From positions 1 through 7,109 of the forward strand of contig MVZL01000063.1 in assembly GCA_002068375.1 (NCBI GenBank): DNA of 7,109 nt, in the 5' to 3' direction. The position numbers and the translations under genes are program-made. Below the pieces are notes generated by a model that saw only the letters and a program-made list of their open reading frames with translations, was not told where the DNA came from and did not search any database. Numbering within the stretch: position 1 is the stretch's first letter; each line of letters opens with the position of its first letter. The stretch comes from Tenericutes bacterium ADurb.BinA155. GTDB taxonomy: Bacteria; Bacillota_I; Bacilli_A; RFN20; CAG-826. Of the stretch, positions 1 through 4,756 are shown piece by piece.

Positions 1-46
1 TCGCTTATAGTATACAGGAAAAGGGCTTTTCCACCAAGGAAAATTT

Positions 47-76
47 CCTTATTTTTTCCTTATTTTTTCCTTATTT
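47..76. repeat. 11-bp tandem repeat with phased T-tracts
   Basis: The unit CCTTATTTTTT is repeated at 47-57 and 58-68 and starts again at 69-76. The six-base T-runs recur every 11 bp, about one helical turn, which is the arrangement expected of intrinsically curved DNA. The array lies just beyond the 3' end of the broken minus-strand gene (stop at 71-73), where its A-rich minus strand offers no hairpin, so it is not a classical terminator. Function is unknown; a bent DNA site near an element end is one possibility. Confidence 0.6.
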
Positions 77-437
77 CAAAAGGGCGGAGGCAAACTTGGC
101 GGACGAAATGCGGTTTAGCCAATCATCGAAATGGACATAGAGGATTCCGTCGTCATGATGCTCGAATGACCGAGCCAACACAAGAGGAATTTTCAGCTCC
201 GAAAATGTCTAACCGCATATCTAACCTGCTTCCTGATTTTTTATCCAAAAGCCGTCCTCCCGTAAGTGTTCGGTTAGTAAGACCACCGCTTTCTTGGATC
301 CTAAAGCGATGGAGAGATGAATGAGGCCGCCCGTTTCAAAAAACTCCTAGCCCAAGGAAGGTAAAAACAGTTCGTTTTCCGCAGGAAAATCCGCCTAACA
401 GACTTTGATATTCATACGATTCCACCGCTTCTTTCAA
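71..437 (-). pseudogene. Broken minus-strand gene with in-frame TAG codons, function unrecognised
   Basis: A possible start is the TTG at 437-435, preceded by GAGGAG (443-448) with a 5-base spacer. This frame reads about 13 residues (MKEAVESYEYQSL). Near 394-398 a one-base shift leads into a second frame that runs to a TAA at 71-73. That frame includes stretches such as FFETGGLIHLSIALGSKK, AVVLLTEHLREDGFWIKN and LVLARSFEHHDDGILYVHF. By my hand count G is common at codon position 1 (about one third) and scarce at position 2 (about one seventh), as in real coding DNA. The second frame is interrupted only by TAG: at 395-397 (bypassed if the frameshift is real), 347-349, 221-223 and 209-211. The simplest reading is a decayed gene; TAG read as a sense codon is a weaker alternative. 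I recognise no family. It lies in the putative element side of the tRNA relic. Confidence 0.5.
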
Positions 438-495
438 GAAATCTCCTCGATTCGGTCCCCCCTGGGTCTAACTTTTGTTCTAACCGAGTTCTAAC
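208..495. repeat. Cluster of five TCTAAC hexamers
   Basis: TCTAAC occurs at 208-213, 220-225, 467-472, 479-484 and 490-495, all in the same orientation. The spacings within groups are 11-12 bp, so copies sit on similar faces of the helix. Five copies in under 300 bp is well above chance for a hexamer. Two copies also create the in-frame TAG codons of the broken minus-strand gene. Direct repeats of this size near an attachment core resemble arm-type sites of tyrosine recombinases or their excision factors, but this is inference from layout only. Confidence 0.4.
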
Positions 496-512
496 GACTT
501 TTCTCGCTTTTT

Positions 513-610
513 TGAAACATCGTGAAACGAAATGAAATCGAAGCCACTGTTTTTTGTACTTTGCCAAGTCTATTTGAAACGGGGCGAACCCCAGTGAAAC
601 CGAGTAAAAC
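513..610. repeat. Helically phased TGAAAC-type repeats beside the tRNA relic
   Basis: TGAAAC or a one-base variant begins at 513, 523 and 533 (10-bp period) and again at 575, 595 and 605 (multiples of 10 bp). Between them, 581-592 is a small perfect hairpin with a GGGG/CCCC stem and a CGAA loop. The group ends 15 bases before the tRNA-derived segment. Exact 10-bp phasing fits cooperative binding of a small protein along one face, as excisionases and integrase arm domains do near att cores. No protein-coding or RNA explanation was found for the group. Confidence 0.4.
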
Positions 611-624
611 CTTAGGCCAATCGG

Positions 625-680
625 CTTAAAATCCCTCGAATGAATAATTCATATCGGTTCAAGTCCGGTCCCGGACACCA
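625..680 (+). other. 3' half of tRNA-Leu(UAA): probable attachment-site remnant
   Basis: The segment aligns to the 3' half of a class II tRNA. It has anticodon loop CTTAAAA with anticodon TAA (625-631), stem 3' strand TCCCT (632-636), and a long variable arm at 637-652 whose GAAT/ATTC ends pair (638-641 with 647-650). The T arm is ATCGG/CCGGT around TTCAAGT (653-669), followed by acceptor 3' strand CCCGGAC (670-676), discriminator A (677) and CCA (678-680). The long variable arm and TAA anticodon identify leucine. The five bases before the loop (ATCGG) do not make a proper anticodon stem, and no GTCCGGG or D arm exists upstream, so a full tRNA is absent. Identity beginning at the anticodon loop and ending at the 3' end is the hallmark of tyrosine-recombinase attachment sites. 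By the usual geometry the inserted element lies to the left, with an intact tRNA copy outside the window. Confidence 0.75.
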
Positions 681-808
681 AAGTTAACAAAACCAGTTAA
701 ATCAGCAGTTGCCTCGTTTTATCACCAAGAATGTTATTTTTTGCCAACGCCAAAGCGCTCGAAAAACGACTTCAAGAGAAGCGCCATTAAGAAGTTGATT
801 TCATTTTT
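681..808. other. Spacer after the tRNA relic, no supported gene
   Basis: The spacer contains a GTTAAC palindrome (683-688) and one short open frame at 731-790 reading MLFFANAKALEKRLQEKRH, without a Shine-Dalgarno or other support. I see no terminator and no complete gene. AT content rises sharply towards the operator region that follows. If the attachment-site reading is right, this is original chromosomal DNA that once followed the tRNA. Confidence 0.4.
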
Positions 809-826
809 TATACAGATTTACGTATA
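809..826. promoter_or_regulatory. HipB-type operator 1 (TATAC-N8-GTATA)
   Basis: Perfect inverted half-sites TATAC (809-813) and GTATA (822-826) are separated by eight bases. This is the distal member of three copies upstream of the hipB-like gene. E. coli HipB is known to bind TATCC-N8-GGATA, so both the spacing and the half-site shape match that family. The centre is 41 bp from that of operator 2. Confidence 0.7.
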
Positions 827-849
827 GTTAACAAATACATTAATGTTTT

Positions 850-867
850 TATACGGTTTTTCGAATA
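850..867. promoter_or_regulatory. HipB-type operator 2 (one mismatch)
   Basis: TATAC (850-854), eight bases, then GAATA (863-867), which differs from the ideal GTATA at one base. It is the middle copy, 41 bp from operator 1 and 40 bp from operator 3, i.e. close to four helical turns each way. Operators 2 and 3 are also each preceded by a shared ATTAATG run, so the block looks duplicated. Confidence 0.65.
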
Positions 868-880
868 CTTTTATATAATA

Positions 881-909
881 TTAATGTTTTATACATATTT
901 CGGTATAAT
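881..909 (+). promoter_or_regulatory. Promoter of the hipB-like gene, probably leaderless
   Basis: A perfect TATAAT at 904-909 is followed by only six bases before the ATG at 916, so transcription should start at or next to the start codon. A 17-bp spacer puts a weak TTAATG at the -35 position (881-886). A second TATAAT at 874-879 could give a transcript with a leader of about 30 bases, but no Shine-Dalgarno precedes the ATG, which favours the leaderless reading. Confidence 0.65.
890..907. promoter_or_regulatory. HipB-type operator 3, overlapping the -10 box
   Basis: Perfect TATAC (890-894), eight bases, GTATA (903-907). The right half-site overlaps the TATAAT box at 904-909. Protein bound here would directly block RNA polymerase, as expected of an autorepressing antitoxin. 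Confidence 0.7.
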
Positions 910-915
910 TTTGTT

Positions 916-1137
916 ATGAAAGAGAAAAAGAATGCCGCCTACGGGGCGGCCCTCAAAGCCATTAGAAAGGGATGCGGGATCACCCAAAAAGATTTTGCCC
1001 TTCGTTCTGGCCTTGGCCTCCATTACGTGAGAGACATCGAGCAAGGAGCCTCTTCTTTGCGCCTGGACAAGGTTAATGAGGCTTTCCATTTCTTTGGTTA
1101 CACCCTAACTCCGACGAAGGAAAAAAAGGACTTATGA
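916..1137 (+). CDS. hipB: HipB-like XRE-family antitoxin / transcriptional repressor
   Basis: This 73-residue protein is one helix-turn-helix domain of the Xre/Cro type, in the HipB/y4mF-like subgroup of toxin-antitoxin regulators. Residues 7-60 carry the five-helix core. The turn is GITQKDFALRSGLG (21-34), with a recognition helix around 35-43 (HYVRDIEQG), and then the SLRLDKVNEAFHFFGYTL segment (48-65) typical of HipB proteins. Family members repress their own operon through inverted repeats and neutralise the HipA Ser/Thr kinase. Three matching operators lie just upstream. The ATG at 916 is set by the TATAAT six bases before it. The stop TGA overlaps an ATG (ATGA at 1134-1137), the usual coupling to hipA, yet no hipA follows. 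It therefore looks like an orphan antitoxin that has kept its regulation. A stand-alone XRE repressor is the alternative. Family assignment is firm; partnership with HipA is inferred. Confidence 0.8.
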   Translation: MKEKKNAAYGAALKAIRKGCGITQKDFALRSGLGLHYVRDIEQGASSLRLDKVNEAFHFFGYTLTPTKEKKDL

Positions 1138-1178
1138 ATCCCCGGGGTAATGTGGACCCCATGTCAAGGACACATTAA
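1134..1178 (+). pseudogene. Possible start of a lost hipA toxin gene (14 codons)
   Basis: An ATG overlaps the hipB stop codon by four bases and opens a frame of only 14 codons (MNPRGNVDPMSRTH) ending at TAA 1176-1178. The coupling layout is that of hipBA operons, but the peptide does not resemble a HipA N-terminus, and a terminator follows 22 bases later. Either the toxin gene was deleted here or the overlap is accidental. Confidence 0.3.
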
Positions 1179-1524
1179 GAAAAAGCCTTTGGGACTATGG
1201 GATGGCTGCCGGCCGGCAGCCATCCTTTTCTTTTTGGAGCGATTCCGCTTCAATCGCTTTTTCATCCCTTCGAGCTTAAGCCGCATTTCTTCTTCCTCTT
1301 CCTTCCGCCGCTCCTGCCGGATCAAATTATGGATGAAACGGCGGATCAAAAGATCGACCGTGGGGATAAACAAACCGCAATAGGCGAGGATCCAATTGGA
1401 GCCTCGGGGCGAACGGGGCTATATCGAACTGATTGAAGTGGAAAGGCTTTAGTCCCATCCCCCCTTCGAAAAAAGGCCATCGGGTTCTCAAAGAAATTTC
1501 TAACGAAGGGGCCGCAGCTTTCAA
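1164..1524 (-). pseudogene. Decayed minus-strand gene, former membrane or basic-tail protein
   Basis: Two minus-strand frames look coding and adjoin. The first runs from a TTG at 1524 through FEGGMGLKPFHFNQFDIAPF to about 1405. The second continues as GSNWILAYCGLFIPTVDLLI, then RRFIHNLIRQERRK, a run of five glutamates and a strongly basic tail, to a TGA at 1164-1166. Codons favour G/C in the third position, as in the real genes here. A single frameshift near 1400-1406 would join them. The hydrophobic stretch followed by a charged, coiled-coil-like tail suggests a membrane anchor at the C-terminal end. The plus-strand terminator palindrome lies in its final part. No family recognised, and no ribosome site seen for the TTG. 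The rest of the region to 1560 holds nothing else. Confidence 0.35.
1200..1236 (+). terminator. Intrinsic terminator after hipB
   Basis: Bases 1200-1225 form a perfect 26-base palindrome (arms GGATGGCTGCC around GGCC), followed by TTTTCTTTTT (1226-1235). This is a strong GC-rich stem with a U-tract on the plus strand. It ends the hipB transcript and leaves no room for a downstream toxin in the same operon. Confidence 0.8.
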
Positions 1525-1560
1525 TTCGTCATCGGCAGTTCCCCTCCTTCGGGAATAAGC

Positions 1561-1607
1561 GAAGAAAAAGAGAGCCGAGAAGCAAGGGCCAGCGTTCTCG
1601 GCTCTCT
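1561..1607 (-). terminator. Intrinsic terminator of the lipoprotein gene
   Basis: A perfect 13-bp stem (1569-1581 with 1595-1607, arm AGAGAGCCGAGAA) encloses a 13-base loop. On the minus strand it is followed by a T-rich run (plus strand 1561-1568). It lies about 30 bases past the TGA of the lipoprotein gene and faces the same way. Confidence 0.85.
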
Positions 1608-1635
1608 ACTCGAGGTGGATAGCGGAGCGGGAGGA

Positions 1636-4140
1636 TCAGGCGATGACGGTGTAGGCGAAGGTGAAGTTGAAGGTCAAATAATGGACCGTCGCCATCGCTG
1701 AAGCGACCGGGACTGCGGTTTGGAAACCTTCCGTGCTTACCTGGGGGTTCTGGACGAAACCCATGCCGGCCGAATGCTTGCTTCCGCCGGAATCGACATA
1801 GCTATAGAGAAGCTTCAGGGCGGCCAAAGAGAAGGCTTCGCCCACGTGGTAGGTCGTTTTCAGATAGGGCATGAATTCGACGATGCTCTCGACCACGCAA
1901 GCGCTCGGGTCGACGACATTGAGGCGAACATCGAACGTTGTGCCATAGCCATGGCCGGAATAGGTCTTCAGGCCGAGGGCGTCGGGGCTGATCCCGAGAG
2001 TGGAGATCGCCGGATAGAGGTAAGCCAGAGTGACTTCGTCGTCATTGACGCCTTTAACCATTTTGTAGACGGAGATGTAACTGTCGCCATTCTGAACCAC
2101 GTAATTCGTCTGGTTTAGCGTCGAATAATAGACTTCGGAAGAAGCGAAGATCTTCACCTTCATCACGCCATAGAGGGTTAACGAAGAGGAGACGCGATAG
2201 GTTAATAAGAGGTAAGCATTTCCGACCGCAGAGCTTGAAAGAGTCAAGGTCAAAGCCGGATCGGAGAAGGCCGGGGTATGGATCGTCCGATCGTCCTCGA
2301 AGAAGGGGATGTTCGGTACGTTATACGTTTTGAGTTGCTCAAGGCTGATGCCTTCCTGGAGATAGAGAACTCGGCTCTGAGCGCTCGCTTCGCCATGGGG
2401 CGAGGAGACGTTAGGATAGAAATCCGGATCGATCCCGGCAAAGGTCTCGATCACATCGTAGCCGAACTCATAGGCGTAGGAATCGCCAGCGCTGCTGGTA
2501 AGAGTGAAGGTTCCACGATGGAATCCGAGTTCATTCGCGGGGGCGACGACATTGGAGATTGTGAAGGTGAGCGGAGCGAAGTCTGGGCTGAATTCAGGAA
2601 CCGGATTCCCTTGGCTGCCCGTATCGATGCCAAACGCTTTTGGCATCAGAACGCTTCCGCGACGGATGATAGGATCTTTAAGATAAACCGTGACATCCGG
2701 TTTCGCGAGGGTCGGAGTGAAAACGTTCACGACCGTCGTGGCTAAGCTATGAAGATAATCGCTTATCGTCTTCTTGCTCTCGCTCTTGGAAAGATCGAGC
2801 GCGGACCAGCTGACGATCGCGTTATAAACGGTTTCGTAGGAGAGGCCGAGGTTTGTGAAGAGCGCACTTAAGGTCGCCTTTTCCGCCGCGCTCAACGTGG
2901 CGTAAGAGCGATCATAAAGCGCGATCAATTGGGAAATCGGATTGACCGGGGTCGCGCCTTGGGCTTTGTTAATGGCTTCAAGGTCGGCTTGGGAGAACTT
3001 GGTAGCAAGCGTTCCGACGAGCTTGATCGTCACGGCGAGCATAGCTCCGGTAACCACATCCTTTTTGGATTCGATGAAATTGAGAAGGGAATCGTAATAG
3101 GTGGTATTGATGGCTTTGGCGCGGAAGAAGACCCCCTTCTTCGCGGTGACATAAGCCTTGATAAGCCACGCGGCATGGTCATGGATTGCGGTCCAACTGC
3201 CTTTGGTGATTTTGAAGGAGAGGACCCAGGTGCCAAGATGATTGATGATGCTGAGAGGGTTCGCTTTCAGCGCCTCCTGTTTGTCTTTGACTTCCTGGCC
3301 ATACGCGAGGTCCTCGTTCGCAATCGAGAGAGCGAGGGAAGCGAGGGCGAGGACTTTTTCTTCGTTCGAGAAAACCTTGATCGCATTGAGCAACAAGGCG
3401 CGAAGGGCCCGGCCGAGGGCTAAGGAAAGCGAAGTGGTCAAAGCGACTTTGCCTTCTTCGATCCCCTCCTGATACGGATGAAGGCCATCGAAATAGGTGG
3501 CGTATTGATCAAACTGCGTTTTAAAGCCAGGGAAGGAGGCGGAGAAAGCGTTCATCGCGCCTTGATAGTCCTCCGAGGTTTTTAAACCGAAGATGAGGCC
3601 GGAAGGGATTTGGCCTTTGCTGGTGTCGGTTTGTAAGAGGCTCACCACTTCCTGCAGCAAATACCCGATCTGGTCCCCATCAATCGCATTCAAAGCGGTC
3701 TCTAGACGCGGGAAAAAGGCGGTAAAGGAAGTTGAAGCGGCGGCGTAAGAGCTCGCGAGGAAGCCACCCTTCAGATCGGTGGCGGCCGCGAGCAGCAAGT
3801 CGATTTGGGCGGAGGTGAGATAGGATTTCACGATGAGGTTCTTCACGATCGAGACGGTGCTCGAAGGGATTTGGCTCACCGCGGTGATGTCTTCCTTAAC
3901 GAGCTTCGTGATTTTGAGCACTTCTTCATCGCTCGCCGTCACCGCCGGATGGGAAAGGGCCGGGGCCGTCAGGTCGAGTTCCTCTTCTACAATCGGAGGC
4001 TCGCTTGTGGTCTGGCTCGTGGTTGAACTCGTCGTAACGAGAGCGGAGTTCGAATTGGCCGACGTTCCACAGCCGCTCAGAATCCCAAAGCTGAGTAGCG
4101 AGGTGAGGATGGGCAGCAGGATTTTACGTTTGCCTATCAT
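1636..4140 (-). CDS. Large surface lipoprotein, helical N-terminal half, Ig-like C-terminus
   Basis: This 834-residue protein opens with a lipoprotein signal peptide: positive MIGKRK, hydrophobic core 7-20, lipobox L21-S22-G23-C24. Cys24 would be lipidated and hold the protein on the outer face of the membrane. A Ser/Thr-rich linker (25-50) follows. Residues roughly 60-470 are Ala/Leu/Lys-rich and look all-helical, with amphipathic segments and no membrane spans. From about 480 the sequence becomes beta-rich with several domains. The last 88 residues (747-834) follow the pattern of bacterial Ig-like (Big_3-type) domains: a Y-x-V-G-E-x-F segment, Y-S-Y-V-D-S-G-G, and a final alternating TFAYTV strand. 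There is no catalytic motif I can identify. The start is set by AAAGGAG (4149-4155), eight bases before the ATG. It is transcribed alone, with its own promoter and terminator. A role in adhesion or substrate binding is possible but unproven. Confidence 0.85.
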   Translation of the reverse strand: MIGKRKILLPILTSLLSFGILSGCGTSANSNSALVTTSSTTSQTTSEPPIVEEELDLTAPALSHPAVTASDEEVLKITKLVKEDITAVSQIPSSTVSIVKNLIVKSYLTSAQIDLLLAAATDLKGGFLASSYAAASTSFTAFFPRLETALNAIDGDQIGYLLQEVVSLLQTDTSKGQIPSGLIFGLKTSEDYQGAMNAFSASFPGFKTQFDQYATYFDGLHPYQEGIEEGKVALTTSLSLALGRALRALLLNAIKVFSNEEKVLALASLALSIANEDLAYGQEVKDKQEALKANPLSIINHLGTWVLSFKITKGSWTAIHDHAAWLIKAYVTAKKGVFFRAKAINTTYYDSLLNFIESKKDVVTGAMLAVTIKLVGTLATKFSQADLEAINKAQGATPVNPISQLIALYDRSYATLSAAEKATLSALFTNLGLSYETVYNAIVSWSALDLSKSESKKTISDYLHSLATTVVNVFTPTLAKPDVTVYLKDPIIRRGSVLMPKAFGIDTGSQGNPVPEFSPDFAPLTFTISNVVAPANELGFHRGTFTLTSSAGDSYAYEFGYDVIETFAGIDPDFYPNVSSPHGEASAQSRVLYLQEGISLEQLKTYNVPNIPFFEDDRTIHTPAFSDPALTLTLSSSAVGNAYLLLTYRVSSSLTLYGVMKVKIFASSEVYYSTLNQTNYVVQNGDSYISVYKMVKGVNDDEVTLAYLYPAISTLGISPDALGLKTYSGHGYGTTFDVRLNVVDPSACVVESIVEFMPYLKTTYHVGEAFSLAALKLLYSYVDSGGSKHSAGMGFVQNPQVSTEGFQTAVPVASAMATVHYLTFNFTFAYTVIA

Positions 4141-4148
4141 ATAAAAGG

Positions 4149-4179
4149 CTCCTTTAAATGAACATTAGCAAACCCTCCT
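4149..4179 (-). promoter_or_regulatory. Leader with tandem ribosome sites and a three-codon mini-ORF
   Basis: On the minus strand a very strong AGGAGGG (4173-4179) lies seven bases before an ATG that opens the mini-ORF ATG-TTC-ATT-TAA (4165-4154). Its stop codon overlaps the AAAGGAG (4149-4155) that serves the lipoprotein start at 4140. Ribosomes loading at the better site would finish the tripeptide on top of the real ribosome site, so coupling or interference is possible. The effect is inferred from layout. Confidence 0.5.
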
Positions 4180-4236
4180 CTAGTAGGACAACAAGGCTCC
4201 AAGACCCAAAAATTCGTAAATGCAACAATAAGATAG

Positions 4237-4266
4237 ATTCTATGGTTGTTTTTTATTCAGTGTAAA
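4237..4266 (-). promoter_or_regulatory. Promoter of the lipoprotein gene
   Basis: On the minus strand TTTACA (4266-4261) and TAGAAT (4242-4237) are separated by 18 bp, a normal sigma-70-type layout. Transcription would begin near 4230, giving a leader of about 90 bases. A GAGGATCCTC palindrome (4272-4281) sits just upstream of the -35 box and could be an operator, although this is only a ten-base palindrome. Confidence 0.55.
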
Positions 4267-4504
4267 ATGTAGAGGATCCTCGCGGGCAGGCGCGCGTGAC
4301 CCCTAGAAAGAATAGACAGCATCGTTTATTTTTACAGATCGTTAACAAAGCTTTGCCTATTTCATTATCGAGAGGTAAGGACGAGAAAAAGTCTTCTTTT
4401 AACGGACGACTAGACTCGGACATGAAGGCCGAAAATCAGGCGAGCCAATGGACTCCGGCTTATTCTGGTGAATCCCTTTCTCACCAAAATGCCAAGGACA
4501 AGCC
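4267..4504. other. Region without a convincing gene
   Basis: The only longer frame is plus strand 4296-4508, from a GTG without a ribosome site. It would give 70 hydrophilic residues and ends in an ATGA overlap with the next small frame. An internal ATG at 4422 would give 28 residues. Composition does not look clearly coding, and I recognise nothing in it. I see no RNA gene or repeat here apart from the palindrome at 4272-4281. Confidence 0.4.
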
Positions 4505-4663
4505 ATGAGTCTAGCCTTTCTTGAGATCGGCCCTGCTTCTAAGGACAAAGAAACGATCGAGGAAATCATGAACCAGCCCTTTCAAATCGTTCAATTTGAA
4601 GCGATGCTGAACCCGCTTCCGATCGCGGGCTTTCATCCCCACTACTTCCAACTTCCCGCTTAA
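4505..4663 (+). CDS. Possible small protein of 52 residues, unknown function
   Basis: The ATG at 4505 is preceded by AAGGA with a six-base spacer, a good ribosome site. The frame runs 52 codons to TAA 4661-4663. The product is acidic in its first half (EIGPASKDKETIEEIMNQ) and hydrophobic to aromatic in its second (GFHPHYFQLP), with no membrane span or signal peptide. A hairpin with T-run follows at 4715-4736. It may be a real small gene or the tail of a decayed one; I recognise no family. Codon usage is compatible with its neighbours. Confidence 0.35.
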   Translation: MSLAFLEIGPASKDKETIEEIMNQPFQIVQFEAMLNPLPIAGFHPHYFQLPA

Positions 4664-4714
4664 ACGTTGAAGGGGAGAGCAGTTTTAACCTGCCCTTGCG
4701 GGTCATTTGACAAG

Positions 4715-4736
4715 AAAAGGGGATACATCCCTTTTT
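4715..4736 (+). terminator. Short hairpin with T-run before the acetyltransferase gene
   Basis: AAAAGGG (4715-4721) pairs with CCCTTTT (4729-4735) around a seven-base loop and is followed by one more T. The stem has only three G-C pairs, so it would be a weak terminator. It overlaps the -35 position of the promoter that follows. Confidence 0.4.
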
Positions 4737-4750
4737 GGCTAGCGTAAAAT
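4722..4750 (+). promoter_or_regulatory. Promoter of the acetyltransferase gene, probably leaderless
   Basis: TAAAAT (4745-4750) ends six bases before the ATG at 4757, the same distance as in hipB. With a 17-bp spacer the -35 position (4722-4727) reads GATACA, sharing ACA with the consensus. No Shine-Dalgarno precedes the ATG, and another ATG at 4749 meets a stop after two codons, so start at 4757 on a leaderless mRNA is favoured. A TTGACA at 4707-4712 is too far away to pair with this -10. Confidence 0.5.
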
Positions 4751-4756
4751 GAAAAA

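Noticed and set aside
336..614. A longer minus-strand frame from 611 with TAG codons, extending upstream of the TTG at 437
   Set aside because: By hand count, G at codon positions 1 and 2 is equal upstream of about 440, so this part does not look coding; only the segment after the ribosome site does.
560..680. A complete tRNA-Leu gene
   Set aside because: The 3' half is convincing but no D arm, acceptor 5' strand or anticodon-stem 5' strand can be found upstream; pairing with ATCGG before the anticodon loop fails at the two middle positions.
1720..3472. Several long plus-strand open frames (e.g. 1720-2118, 2278-2745, 2929-3423)
   Set aside because: They lie opposite the lipoprotein gene, lack ribosome sites, and have shadow-type composition; the minus-strand frame has a signal peptide, promoter and terminator.
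4296..4508. 70-codon plus-strand frame starting with GTG
   Set aside because: No ribosome site, composition not clearly coding, no recognisable motif; the overlap with the next small frame is noted but not enough.
4707..4750. TTGACA (4707) paired with TAAAAT (4745) as one promoter
   Set aside because: The spacer would be 32 bp, far outside the range used by sigma-70-type polymerase.
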